A stretch of 27,127 nucleotides of DNA from contig MU604101.1 of assembly GCA_025201845.1 (NCBI GenBank), positions 1 through 27,127 on the forward strand. Direction: 5' to 3'. Positions 1-10,099 of this stretch are shown piece after piece. A program made the translations under genes and the position numbers. Numbering within the stretch: position 1 is the first letter of the stretch; every line of letters begins with the position of its first letter. The notes under the pieces were generated by a model. That model was not told where the DNA came from, made no database searches, and saw only the letters and a list, made by a program, of their open reading frames with translations. Source of the DNA: Martensiomyces pterosporus. Its lineage: Eukaryota > Kickxellomycota > Kickxellomycetes > Kickxellales > Kickxellaceae.

Positions 1-1291
1 TGCACAGCTGAGCTGCTGCGAAGCTATAAGGCCGATGTTTGACTTCCACTCATACTTAGGTTGTGCTGTCTCGCCATCCTTATGTGTTTCTTTGATATAG
101 TACTCGAGGTATGCTGTGCGATACACGTATGGAAGCATGCATTCCCTCCAAACACGACAGACTGCAACGGAAGGTAATAACTGCTTAAACTCGTAGATAT
201 TTGGTCGTTTGCCAATCAAGCCAAAGTAAAAGTATGCCAATACCTTCTGCAGTAAGCTCAAGTGTAAATCTTTTATATGCGCCATCCTGAGAAAAAAAGA
301 GCATTGGAAGATTGTACCAGCTGAAGGGTGGGCAGAGGAGAAAGTTGAGCAGCGGGTGTTTCTGTTTGGGCAGTTGTCAAAATGGCAGACTCTACACAGC
401 ATCAACCACAGAAACAATACTTGCTCATGCATGTGTGTATCCATGAGGATGTTAATTTTCTGACTCGGCTCTGAATGGGTCACAAGACTCTTAGCCACTC
501 TATAAATGAAAGATGAGCAGGAGCGCTAGAGCGCTCCGTGCAATCTGTAGCAATGGCCATGCTGTGCTTGTGTGGACTACTCGTCACTTCCACAAATGAA
601 AGACGCAGGGTGAGGCAGTGTACCAGCTTGGAAAGCAGCATCATTGCGTGCATCCACACTGCCAGGACTGGCTACAGACAGGTGGTACTTGCTCATAGCA
701 GCAGCTGGAGACTTGGTGCACTTCTCCGAGAGAACCAAAGCCTGCTGGCTGCTGTCACCCTTGGCACCAGCCCACGGCCTGTCCACAGATGGAGGCAGCC
801 CCAGAAGACCTGAGAAAGCCCTTGCGCGGCCATGCAGAGGAGACTCGTCCCCTGCACGCGCCTTGGACTCCGACGAAACCAGTGGTGCAGGAGCAGCAGC
901 CGATGCACTGGCCGATCCAGGCGCTGCCCCTGCACCTGAGCCCGCAGTGGTGCCACTTAGTGTGGGTGTGCGAGTGGTGGCAGGCGCATTGCGCTGGAGC
1001 GAGGCATGTGCGGGGATGGGCTGGGCACAGCAGCAGCCACTCCGCCTGCCTGCCCAGCCTGCCTGATTGCGCAGCACCAAATCCGGTGATCAGCGCTGCG
1101 ATTGGTGGACGGCAAGGGCGGCGTGCCAGCTACTCATGCCCCCAGCCCTCCGCCACAGAGCGCGCTGCCAACGAGCCTCACGAAACTCGCCTGGCGCAGC
1201 ACCTTGCCTCTCTGCTGCTCCCCTTTCCTCACTCGATGCACACTACTCGCTCTTCATTCGCATTCTGGTTACTCACACATACAAAGGGAAA
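1..1291. other. Left flank without a convincing gene
   Basis: No open frame here resembles a protein I recognise, and no start, splice sites and signal peptide line up into a gene. The part next to 1291 is pyrimidine-rich (about 1200-1270) and probably belongs to the promoter or leader of the gene starting at 1292. The only structured piece is the minus-strand frame at 577-1080, described separately as a possible relic. Confidence 0.5.
577..1080 (-). pseudogene. Possible relic of an LPMO linker and CBM19-like tail
   Basis: The minus-strand frame holds a Pro/Ala/Ser/Thr-rich stretch like the linkers of the LPMO genes further right. It is followed near its end by a segment whose order (Lys-Tyr-His-Leu, then Ala-Gly-Thr, then Phe-Ile-Cys-Gly) follows the layout of their tail module (GYQ.C, then AGT.C, then V.CGW). 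Most of the module's Cys and the Trp are missing, and no catalytic domain lies upstream of it. I infer a decayed copy at most. Low-complexity chance similarity is a real alternative. Confidence 0.22.
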
Positions 1292-4200
1292 ATGACTGCG
1301 GCCAACACTCGCAGACACAAGCGGCGGGTGGCACCAGGCTCGGGCCAGAACAAGCGCCGCAGAGCAGCACAAAGCGCGCAGTCTCACAACACTGACAGCA
1401 CCAGCAACAGCAGCAGTGGTGGTGGCCCAAATGACTTGGGTAAGCAAGCACTGGGCTTTGCAAGAAACGAGGCACCAGCACCAGCTCCGAGTCTTGCACG
1501 ACGTGGTTTAGCACTAACCTTTTCTCTGGCTCCCTTTGACAAACCGCTCTTTGGTGTAGGGTACACTCCACCACAGCTTGACACATCGCAGCAGGAGAGT
1601 GGCACATCCACAGGGTAAGCACAGGGCGGCTGCATGACTGGCTGGGTTGAGTGCATTGATGCTTTTTTTTATTGCACGTTGGAAGAGACCAGCACCTTAC
1701 GATACCTGCTTATGAATACTGCTGCTCTCTTTTGTTGAGAATAGGATGAGGAGAATGACCACTCGCAGCATGGCTAGGAGAGCGGTAAATCAGCCTGGGC
1801 ACCAGGAAACGAGCGAGACAAGGTGAGTTACATCAGTATTATCATATGCTATCCAACGATTGACTATGAGCAAACACACACAGGGTTGTTTAGAAGCAGG
1901 TGCTTGCTCCTAACAACAGCCACTCAATTCCCTCGCTTGTCGTGTGTAGGGCAGCACCGGAGAATGCTGGAGCGGAGCAGGCGCCGTCCCAGGAATCGAA
2001 CGATGGCAGACCAATTGTGGCGATCGTTCGGCCACAGAGAGACTCAGATGCCGTGGACAGCACAGACACCAGTGGCAGCGCGCAGCCTGATGCCTCCCCT
2101 GTGCCTATGGATATTGACGACGCCAACACCACAACCTCTGCACTGGAACCAAGCACAGCACACCGTTCGTGTAAGTACACACGGGCTCTAGCACCCTCCA
2201 CAGTGTGACTGCGATCCATGAATGCACGGGCACATCTTAGCCTACCACACTTAATACCACCCTGAATTGTGTGTTGTGTAGCGCCGTCAAAGGTGTCAGG
2301 AACGCGGATCCAGACTGGCTCGGACTTTGGCGTGATGGCGCGGAACACAGGCATCATTGTGGATAAAACGCTGATATGCAAGGCGTTTTTGAAACCTGCA
2401 AGAGCGCCAATGTGCGTTTGCCTACCAAGACGCTTTGGCAAGACGTTTAACCTATCGATCATCGAGGAGTTCCTGAATGTAGTCAACAACAGCGACGCCC
2501 AGCCGGTGGATGGGCAGCTCGATGAGCAGGCATGTCGCCAGGCACGCGAGAGGCTGTTTGAGGGCACCCTGTTGAGAGAGGGGGAGCCAGAGTTCTTCGA
2601 CCAATACTTTTGCAAGTACCCGGTGATTCGCCTGGGATTCAAGGTAAGTACTATGACACAGCTCCTACCCTGCCCACTTCTGCTTTGACCCAGTAGCGCA
2701 TACTCCTTACTAACGCTGCCATACTGTTTTCACTTGTTTTCTTTCATTCTGACGTAGGATGTTGACGGTGACTCGCTCGGCTCTTTCTATAAGAGCTTCA
2801 CCAACTGCCTATATGTTACTGCGACTGAATGGATAAAGAGAACTAGGGGACATCAAATGCAGGAGATGGCTGCACAACTCCATAGCGAGCTGCTGATTCT
2901 CGTTAGAGAATACTCGACCAGCCTACGCCTCATTCCTCTGGATCAATGGATTAACCATAGCTATCTTGCATCGGACATGTTTGCTGCGCTTACAGATTTC
3001 CTCCTGGAGCATTACTCTGGTGACAAGTACATCGTGCTACTGGACGAATACGACGTGCCTTTGGCCAAGATGCGCGGGAAGAGCTGGAGCGAGAGTGCAC
3101 AAGGAAAGTATTTGCTATTTCTAAGCGAGATATTCAAGGTAAGTTCAGACATTTCAGACATTTCGCATTAGCCTATATCATGCACAGAACCCAGGTCATT
3201 CTAATAACAGTTTATGTGATTGCGTTTTCCCCCCTTTTGTAGAACAACAGCCACCTGGAGGCTGGACTGATGGTCGGTGTTCACAGCATCAACCTTGGCA
3301 GACTGTCGTCTGGCGTCAACAACATTGAGACATTTCCACTTGCTGCGGATACAGATTCCGAGCAGATTGGTCCTCAGCCTGACGAAATCAGCGAGTATTT
3401 CGGCTATGTCAATGGGGAGATCCGCCTACTTATCCAGCAGGCCAGAGTATCTTGTGGAGGCAGGCTTGGGCGTGGAAGCCCTAGCGACGACGACATCTTT
3501 CGCAAGATGAGCAAGTGGTACAACGGCTACCGCATTGGCAGCACGCCTGGGAAATTCAATCCGTTTGCTTCTGTGCGATTCCTAGACAAACTCTCGCATG
3601 GTCGGACACTGGACGATGCTGCAAAGTCTTTTTGGGAGGACACGGGGAACAACAGGATCATCACAGCGATTACTCTGAAGAACAGGGGCACCATTGGCGA
3701 TTTGGCATCCCGGCTGACTCGCGAATACGACGACCCGTCGCTCCCCGCGTCCATTGTGGTATCAAATGGCTCCCAGCCGTCTGCAGCGACTACAAGCACC
3801 CAAGCAGCGCGCCGCATACAGTTGTGCAGGTGGAGCCTGCCTGACGACCCGAACGCCTTGCTGAGCGGCGAGCAGCTTGTCACGCTGTTTCTGTATACCG
3901 GCTACCTGACACTGCGGCAGTCTAGTGCCTTGAGGATCCCCGATGGCGAGCTCCGCAGGGCATGGGACGACGTGCTGCTGACGGCCATCTTCAACAGTGA
4001 CAGCGGGATCGTGTGGGCCAACGAGCGCAAGTCAATGTTGGACAAGCTGTATGCTGGTGACATGCGCGACATCCACCAGCAGTTCAACCACGTTATGCAG
4101 CACCTCTCCAATGTCAGCGGAGCCATATACGAGGCAATAAGCGCAAACCTCTTCCGCACATTCATCCTGCTGAAAATGGTGCTGCCGCTGCCTCATGGCG

Positions 4201-4736
4201 ACATGGACGACTACTCGGGTAGCAACGGGATGGGACCGGTCTCCACGAATGAGGGGCAGAGCGGCGACGGCTGCTTTGACTGGAGAGTCATGTTTCCCAG
4301 TTGCAGTCCACACAGGCCAAAGCCACTGTGTGTGACGTTCGAGTTCAAGAGAATCGGCGAGCGTAGCAGCCAGACCTCTAACCACCCGCTCAGAAAGGCG
4401 CAGGAGGGGCTCGAGCAGATCGTAGACAGGAGGTATGCAGCAAACATCAGCCACGCACACAGGAGGCTCGATGTTGGCGTGGCAATTGGAATGGGGACTG
4501 TGGCTATCAGGCAGCGCATGTGGAGGACGGCATCGAAAGAAGAGAGGAGAGCACACGCACGGCCAAGGCAGAATGTCCGGTATGCTGGCAGACGTGGCCG
4601 GACAACGGTCGAGGAGTGGGACCAGCAGCACATTGACAGCGACAACGCCGGGTGGGTAGACGAGCATGGCTGGATAACGGAGCGCATCAGCGATGAGTTC
4701 AGAGTTCGATGGTTGAGTTCTCCTGGGTTCCTGTGA
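1292..4736 (+). CDS. Fungal AAA-ATPase-like protein with C-terminal PD-(D/E)XK nuclease-like domain (multi-exon)
   Basis: Exons read as 1292-1439, 1560-1614, 1745-1822, 1950-2170, 2282-2643, 2758-3138 and 3243-4736, giving about 912 residues. All introns start GTAAG or GTGAG and end TAG; several have CTAAC or CTAAT branch-like sites. The start ATG has A at -3, and the N-terminus carries basic clusters (KRR near residue 10, NKRRR near 20) that look like nuclear localisation signals. A low-complexity acidic/Ser-Thr region follows. The ATPase-like domain has a DKT motif (195-197), LPRRFGKT as a Walker A-like loop (215-222) and LLDEYD as a Walker B-like motif (382-387). KWYNGY lies near 506-511. 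The C-terminal part has D761, then E782-F-K784, then LEQIVDRRYA around Q807, which is the layout of the PD-(D/E)XK module attached to AAA-ATPase-like (PF09820) proteins. Function is unknown; such genes form large, mobile-looking families in early-diverging fungi. The exact stop is uncertain because a good donor overlaps the TGA (see 4733-4940). Confidence 0.85.
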
Positions 4737-4940
4737 GTCTATGTATTTTCTAATGGACTTGACTAAAGGATAGGAAACTAGAAGAATCAGCGGGTGGGAT
4801 AGGGGAGCAAAGTCCTCTGTCAATCTAGCTTTCTGTGCACTAGTGACCACTCATACGCTCTTGCCACTGCATTCCCAGATGTGATTCTTACAGTTGCTAA
4901 CCACCGCTACAGAAGGAACGAGCAACAAGTGAAGAGGTGA
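4733..4940 (+). other. Possible last intron (4733-4912) and short terminal exon (4913-4940)
   Basis: The stop of the long last exon lies inside GTGAGT, a strong donor. Downstream there is a GCTAAC branch-like site followed by CTACAG, a good acceptor, at 4912. Splicing would replace the TGA and add Leu-Arg-Asn-Glu-Gln-Gln-Val-Lys-Arg before a TGA at 4938-4940. Both ends are plausible; the quality of all three splice signals makes the spliced form quite likely. Confidence 0.45.
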
Positions 4941-5197
4941 TTGTGCAAACGAATGAATCTGTTGTCCGAGCTGGCAAAGCGAGGGGTATAGCGAATATAC
5001 TGATAATAATAAGCAATGTGGATGTTTGCGAAGCTAAGGAACATCCAAGGGAGCAGCAAGCTCAGGGAAGTATTTATGTGCTTCTCTACCCAGGAACGGC
5101 TAACGCTCCAGACAAAGCGGCATCCGATCCCGCCAACACTAAAGTGAGTTACTATTGGGAGTTTCCAAGTGCTACGAAAATATATAAACGTTACTGC

Positions 5198-6244
5198 TTA
5201 CGAGCTTGGCCAGCTGCAGGAAACAGAAGTGCCCGACTGGAAGCAAGCAGTTCCACCACTGCATGCTTGCGCAACCCACTGGCCGTAGAGGCACAGGAAG
5301 TAGTTTGCGTTCTTTCCAGTAGTGTCGGCACACTGGTAGGTGCCGTCGGGAGAGCAAGCGCCACCAGCGACAGGTCCGCTGCCGCTGCCAGAAGTGGCAG
5401 ACGTAGTCGACTGAGGCGAAGAGGAGGAGGCTGTGCTTGAAGCAGCAGAAGAAGTTGTGGCCACGGGCTGTGTGGACGTCGTCGAAGTAGAAGCAGCAGC
5501 AGTGGTCGATGTCTTGGACGAGGTGGTGGTGGCAGGAGCAGATGAGGTAGAGCCGGACCCACTGCCGTACCCGTTGCCAGTAACAGTGACTTGGGTGGCA
5601 TTGGTGTAGTACTGAAGACCAGTGTTGTAGTTGCCCAGGAACTCGGGGATGGTCGGGTACCCGGCGCCATAGTTGGCGATGGTCATCTGCTTGCCTGTGA
5701 GCGAGCCTGCCGGGCCGTTGATGGCAATATCAGCACAGTTCATGTAGTACTCGCGGTTGCCTGATGCATTCACCCAGGTCCAGGCGAATACAGCGTGGTT
5801 GGAACCAGGCAGGTTGGCAGGCAAGTCGACGTTGTAGCTAAACACCTGTGGGACATCGCTCGTGCTTGGGCCGTTGTAGAAGCAGTACTGGAGCACCTGC
5901 TTGAGGACCACAAACGTGCTGCCGCCGTCATAGGAGATGGAGAACTCGCAGTGGCCACCGTAGTGACCAGTCACGTCCTGCTGGTAGAAATTGATGGTGA
6001 CGGAGGTGCCTGGAGTCCAGGTTTCGGTGGGTGTGTTGTAGGTTTGCGTGTAGCGGCAGAGCGGCATCACCTGGGATCCCTCGGACCCGATGGGTGAGGT
6101 CATGTCGTAGTCCCAGTCAAGAGGAGATGGCGGTGCGGGACAGTTGTTGCCGTAGGGCGTGAACCGCGCACAGGGCTTGATGAATGTCATGTGCGCTGCA
6201 ACAGCGGTTGCCAGCGCAAAGACGGATGAGATCTTGACAAGCAT
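5198..6244 (-). CDS. LPMO-1: AA11-like lytic polysaccharide monooxygenase with CBM19-like tail
   Basis: Secreted copper enzyme of 348 residues, expected to cut chitin oxidatively. Residues 1-17 form a signal peptide ending Ala-Ala, so His18 becomes the N-terminal copper ligand. His94 in the HYGGHC motif is the second brace ligand, and Tyr167 in EYYMNC is the axial Tyr. The WTWVNASGNRE block just before it is typical of AA11. A Ser/Thr-rich linker leads to a six-Cys module from about residue 297 resembling CBM19 chitin-binding domains. The frame is open upstream to 6406, but that would put the start before the TATA box at 6371-6380 and bury the signal peptide, so ATG 6244 is chosen. It is convergent with the ATPase/nuclease gene. 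The tail is nearly identical to those of LPMO-2 and LPMO-4. AA11 assignment is by motif, not by search. Confidence 0.9.
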   Translation of the reverse strand: MLVKISSVFALATAVAAHMTFIKPCARFTPYGNNCPAPPSPLDWDYDMTSPIGSEGSQVMPLCRYTQTYNTPTETWTPGTSVTINFYQQDVTGHYGGHCEFSISYDGGSTFVVLKQVLQYCFYNGPSTSDVPQVFSYNVDLPANLPGSNHAVFAWTWVNASGNREYYMNCADIAINGPAGSLTGKQMTIANYGAGYPTIPEFLGNYNTGLQYYTNATQVTVTGNGYGSGSGSTSSAPATTTSSKTSTTAAASTSTTSTQPVATTSSAASSTASSSSPQSTTSATSGSGSGPVAGGACSPDGTYQCADTTGKNANYFLCLYGQWVAQACSGGTACFQSGTSVSCSWPSS

Positions 6245-6370
6245 AGTAGGCAGATATTGAAACCTAAAAGCGGTGTTGTGGGGTGCTGAGGTGAGAGAAT
6301 TGCTGCGTTTGGAGGGTGTTGCAGTGTATCTGTCAAGGCGAGGGGAGGTTGGAGGCTTCCGGGCGTCGGC

Positions 6371-6380
6371 TTTTATATGC
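6371..6380 (-). promoter_or_regulatory. TATA box of LPMO-1
   Basis: The minus strand reads GCATATAAAA about 130 bases upstream of the LPMO-1 ATG, leaving room for a leader of about 100 bases. Confidence 0.55.
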
Positions 6381-6910
6381 CAGGATTTCGTCTTTCTTTG
6401 CGTCAATATTTCAGTACCACTCTCACTAACGCCAAGCTGCCTGAAACCGAAAACTGGCCAGCATATGGCCCAATTTTTTGGACTGCCATGTATTTGCTAT
6501 GCGACGGGAATGGGACTGAGTGCAAACCGCATACAATATCCGCTCAATTCAAACACAGATGGGGCTGGGAGGTGGGGCACATGTTCGCTCAATTCCATTA
6601 AAGGACAAAGACGGATGCGAAGCAAATCCAAGGCATTAATTGCCTGTGTGCCCTCCATACCTTTCGGCGTAATCCGCAAGTGGTAGGCTGCTAGAGGCAC
6701 TTGCTCGGACATTGCCGCCGTCCACATGGACGGCGAGCAAGCTTGTCCAGGCTGCATGTGCCTGCCTGTGCATAGCAGACTGGTCTCGGACAGCATTTGT
6801 GGTGCTGAAGCTGCGGCGTTGATCCACCCCTTTAGCATTTATTCTGCTTGGGTGCTTGCATCAGTGTGCAGAATTCACTCACTTGCATTTGTGTCTCAGC
6901 TACGAGTGGA
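6381..6910. other. Intergenic region between LPMO-1 and LPMO-2
   Basis: Holds the upstream control region of LPMO-1 and the 3' flank of LPMO-2. CGCTCAATTC occurs twice (near 6540 and 6587), a possible short repeat. No gene is supported. Confidence 0.5.
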
Positions 6911-6916
6911 TTTATT
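6911..6916 (-). terminator. Polyadenylation signal of LPMO-2
   Basis: Canonical AATAAA on the minus strand, about 50 bases past the stop codon of LPMO-2. Confidence 0.5.
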
Positions 6917-6967
6917 ACAGCCACATTGTAAACAACTCGGCATTAGGTGTCTGTGCGAGTGCACGCT

Positions 6968-7972
6968 TCAGCTGGATGGCCAGCTGCAGGAAACAGAAGT
7001 GCCCGACTGGAAGCAGGCAGTGCCACTGCCGCAGGACTGTGGGGACCATTTGCCGTAGAGGCAGAGGAAATAGTTTGCGTTCTTGCCAGTCGTGTCTGCG
7101 CACTGGTACACACCATCAGTGGGGCAGGAACCACCGGCAACAGGGCCACTGCCGCCACCGCCAGATGAAGTAGAAGAAGAAGCAGGGGCAGAGGTGGTGG
7201 TGGAGCTAACTGGGGGAGCAGAGGTGGTGGTCGTGGAGGTGCTCTTCGCGGTGGTGGTCGTCGTGGTGGTGACAGGTGCAGATGAAGTGCTTCCAGACCC
7301 ACCGCTATATCCGGGGCCGCTGACAGTGACCTGGGTGCCATTGGTGTAGTACTGGATACCCGTGTTGTAGTTGCCCAGGAACTCGGGAATGACGGGGTAC
7401 CCAGGGTAGTTAAGAATGGTCATCTGCTTGCCCGTGAATGACCCGGCTGGGCCAACAATGGCAACGTCAGCGCAGTTCATGTAGAACTCGCGGTTGCCCG
7501 AGGCATTGACCCATGTCCAGGCAAACACAGCACGGGGCGACCCTGGAAGATTTGCTGGCAGGGGCACGTTATAGTTGAGAACGCTGGGCGTGTCGGTATT
7601 GGCAGGGCCGTTGTAGAAGCAGTACTTGAGTTGCTGGCTGAGGACGACAAATGTGGTTCCGCCGTCATACGAAATGGAGAACTCGCAATGGCCACCCTCA
7701 TGGCCGTTGCCGTCGCTAAAGGTGATGGTGGTGGCCGTGCCGGAGGACCAGGTGGCTACAGGCTTGTCGTATGGCTTGGTGTGTTTGCAGATAGGGCTGA
7801 CAGCTTGGCCTTCGCTGCCGATTGACGTGGTCATGTCGTAGTCGACCTGCTCGCCAGCAGGGGGCTTTGGGCAGAAGCTGTCGGGAGAATACCTAGCACA
7901 CGGCTTGACGAAAGTCATATGTGCGGCAGATGCAGCCACAAGGGCGAGGATGGAGGACAGTTTGACGAGCAT
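6968..7972 (-). CDS. LPMO-2: AA11-like lytic polysaccharide monooxygenase with CBM19-like tail
   Basis: A 334-residue secreted protein in one exon. Signal peptide 1-17 ends Ala-Ala; mature His18 and His91 (HEGGHC) form the copper brace, and Tyr164 (FYMNC) is the axial residue. A Ser/Thr-rich linker with long runs of Thr precedes a six-Cys module from about residue 283 that shares the TTGKNANYFLCLYG block with LPMO-1 and LPMO-4. The catalytic domain is closest to LPMO-3: the two align without gaps up to the axial Tyr and share the rare SPDSFCP segment after the mature start. TATA box at 8098-8105 and AATAAA at 6911-6916 bracket the gene. Role and substrate as inferred for the array: chitin oxidation outside the cell. 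Confidence 0.92.
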   Translation of the reverse strand: MLVKLSSILALVAASAAHMTFVKPCARYSPDSFCPKPPAGEQVDYDMTTSIGSEGQAVSPICKHTKPYDKPVATWSSGTATTITFSDGNGHEGGHCEFSISYDGGTTFVVLSQQLKYCFYNGPANTDTPSVLNYNVPLPANLPGSPRAVFAWTWVNASGNREFYMNCADVAIVGPAGSFTGKQMTILNYPGYPVIPEFLGNYNTGIQYYTNGTQVTVSGPGYSGGSGSTSSAPVTTTTTTTAKSTSTTTTSAPPVSSTTTSAPASSSTSSGGGGSGPVAGGSCPTDGVYQCADTTGKNANYFLCLYGKWSPQSCGSGTACFQSGTSVSCSWPSS

Positions 7973-8097
7973 TGTAGGGAGTTTGATTCGGCGGAGGGAT
8001 GGCTAGCGGTGTCCAAGGTTAGCGGCAAAGGCGATGGGAGATTCTAACTGAGATGTTCAATGGCTCTCTCTCTCTTTGGCAGTAGGTTGGACCGCGG

Positions 8098-8105
8098 TAT
8101 TTATA
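8098..8105 (-). promoter_or_regulatory. TATA box of LPMO-2
   Basis: TATAAATA on the minus strand, about 125 bases upstream of the ATG, the same distance as in LPMO-1. Confidence 0.6.
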
Positions 8106-8889
8106 TGCGGTTGGTGGATTCGACGCATACAGGATATAGCTCAATTGAGACATCTGCGGTAGGCGAATGGACGCTGCACAGCCCACCCAGAGGGAATGGT
8201 GTATGTGGGAGTGGCTCTTTGAGCGAAATCGCCTCTCGATTGCACACAATGCCAAATCTACAATGACATAAATGGAATATTCTTTTGCACGCACCATGTC
8301 TTGCCAGGTATCATGTGCTCCAAGTTCCACCTCCTGAAGCCGGTCCTCCCGGCGGTAAATGGCTCATTGAAGGCACCCAGTCTTGCACCAAAGCGGGCCG
8401 CATTTCGTTGTCACACATTCTGGAATTCTGTTACATGCACAATGGAAAATTCACATCCTGTTCTGGCTGGCAATTAATCCACATCTGAGCTGAATGAGAG
8501 GGGCAGGCAATCCTCAGCATGGATTCAATTGGCGATATGTAAGCATAATAGTTGCATTTTCTTTGCGCCAATGTGACGACAGGATGCATGCTGGCATATC
8601 AAGGATGGGCTCTTGGGGGAGGGGAGAAACAGGATGCCGGCAATTTTACATGTTTGTACATGCACGAGCTTGTTTGGCAAGCAGCCGTGATATGAGCCAA
8701 TTTATTTTTACTCGGCGTTCTTCTTCGGCATTTGCGCTCATTATTTCCTTGCCGCGTCTGGTAGCAGATGCGCCATGGCCGAGGTGTTTGTGCTAGGCCA
8801 GGTGGTGCCAAGTTTGTTTTTGCGGATTCCAGACGTTGCTTATATTTAGGGATCTTCAAGGCTATGACAACGAAAAAGCAAACTTATAT
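8106..8889. other. Intergenic region between LPMO-2 and LPMO-3
   Basis: No coding potential recognised on either strand. The left part should contain LPMO-2 upstream control sequence and the right end the 3' flank of LPMO-3. Confidence 0.5.
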
Positions 8890-9957
8890 TTATGGCCAGC
8901 CGCAGTACACGGAGCTGCCGCTGGTCTGGCAGACGGTTCCAGCGGCGCAAGCAAACGTCGACGACCACGCTCCACCAAGGCAGATTTGGTATCCAGACTT
9001 GTCGGAAGAGCACTGGTACGCGTACTCCGTGCAAGAGCCACTGCCGCCCGATGTGGACGAAGGAGCAGGGGCCGAGGAGGTCGAGGGAGCAGTGGATGTG
9101 GGGATGGCAGTGCTAGTGGCAAGCGTGGACTGAGCAGTGGACGTAGTCGATGGGGCCACAGAGGTAGTCGACGGAGCAACGGAGGTGGTGGTGGCGGCAG
9201 TGGTAGATGGTGCGGCGGACGAAGTGGTCTTGACAGTGCTGCTGGGAACGACCGTCGACGAGCTGGAGCTAGTGCTGCCGGATCCGCCACCGTATCCAGG
9301 GCCAGTAACAGTTATCTGCGTGGCATTGGTGTAGTACTGAAGACCAGTGTTGTAGTTGCCCAGGAACTCGGGGATGGTGGGGTATCCAGGGTAGTTGGCG
9401 ATCGTCATCTTCTTGCCAGTGAACGAGCCAGCTGGGCCATTAATTGCAACGTCAGCGCAGTTCATGTAGAACTCGCGGTTGCCCGAGGCATTGACCCAGG
9501 TCCAGGCAAATATGGCGCTGGGCGACCCAGGCAGATTGGCTGGCAGCGGGATATCAAAGTTGAGAACGCTGGGCTTGTCGGTGTTGGCCGGACCGCTGTA
9601 GAAGCAGTACTTCAGGGACTCGCTGAGGACAACAAAGGTCTGCCCGCCGTCGTACGAAATGGAAAACTGACAGTGCCCGCCCGAGTGGCCGTTGCCGTCG
9701 CTGAAGGTGACGGTGGTGGTGGAGCCAGAGGCCCAGGTTGCCACAGGCTTGCTGTACGGCTTGGCGTGCTTGCAGATGGGGCTCACAGCCTGGCCTTCGC
9801 TGCCAATCGGCGTAGTCATGTCGTAGTCGACTTGCTCACCCGAGGGCGGGGATGGGCAGAAGCTGTCGGGGGAGTATCTCGCGCAGGGCTTGACAAAAGT
9901 CATGTGCCCGGCGGCGCTAGCGACCAGCGCTAGGACAGATGCAGCTTTAACAAACAT
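8890..9957 (-). CDS. LPMO-3: AA11-like lytic polysaccharide monooxygenase with divergent CBM19-like tail
   Basis: A 355-residue secreted protein. Signal peptide 1-17 ends Ala-Gly; His18 and His91 (HSGGHC) are the copper ligands and Tyr164 (FYMNC) the axial residue. The catalytic domain matches LPMO-2 very closely. The linker is long and repeats a Val-Ala-Pro-Ser-Thr-Thr-Ser unit. The tail, from about residue 309, is not the group A type: it has SGYQICLGGAW and ends CGWP, like the modules of LPMO-5 to LPMO-8. This mismatch between catalytic domain and tail suggests exchange of modules. Single exon; the start is fixed by the signal peptide. Confidence 0.92.
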   Translation of the reverse strand: MFVKAASVLALVASAAGHMTFVKPCARYSPDSFCPSPPSGEQVDYDMTTPIGSEGQAVSPICKHAKPYSKPVATWASGSTTTVTFSDGNGHSGGHCQFSISYDGGQTFVVLSESLKYCFYSGPANTDKPSVLNFDIPLPANLPGSPSAIFAWTWVNASGNREFYMNCADVAINGPAGSFTGKKMTIANYPGYPTIPEFLGNYNTGLQYYTNATQITVTGPGYGGGSGSTSSSSSTVVPSSTVKTTSSAAPSTTAATTTSVAPSTTSVAPSTTSTAQSTLATSTAIPTSTAPSTSSAPAPSSTSGGSGSCTEYAYQCSSDKSGYQICLGGAWSSTFACAAGTVCQTSGSSVYCGWP

Positions 9958-10091
9958 AATGGTAGGAGAGACGTGGATGGGTAGGACTAGCCTTCAAGAT
10001 GCGAGTGTGGGGGAGCGGTCGTGAAAGAGGACAAGATTACAGGTGGGCACTGTAAGGATTCAAGCAAGCCGCTGTTGCGCGCTGGACGAGG

Positions 10092-10099
10092 TATTTATT
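10092..10099 (-). promoter_or_regulatory. TATA-like box of LPMO-3
   Basis: AATAAATA on the minus strand about 135 bases upstream of the ATG, at the position occupied by clear TATA boxes in LPMO-1 and LPMO-2. Confidence 0.45.

Noticed and set aside
1890..2642. Minus-strand open frame across exons 4 and 5
   Set aside because: It crosses an intron with good splice sites on the plus strand and shows no domain.
4032..4850. Minus-strand open frame opposite the last exon of the ATPase/nuclease gene
   Set aside because: The plus strand has well-placed ATPase and nuclease motifs; the minus frame has none.
6245..6406. N-terminal extension of LPMO-1 to an ATG at 6406
   Set aside because: It would place the start upstream of the TATA box and remove the secretion signal and mature His.
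8836..9933. Long plus-strand open frame opposite LPMO-3
   Set aside because: It is the antisense shadow of a GC-rich coding region; its Arg/Gly/Ser-rich product has no domain, and the minus strand has signal peptide, motifs and promoter.
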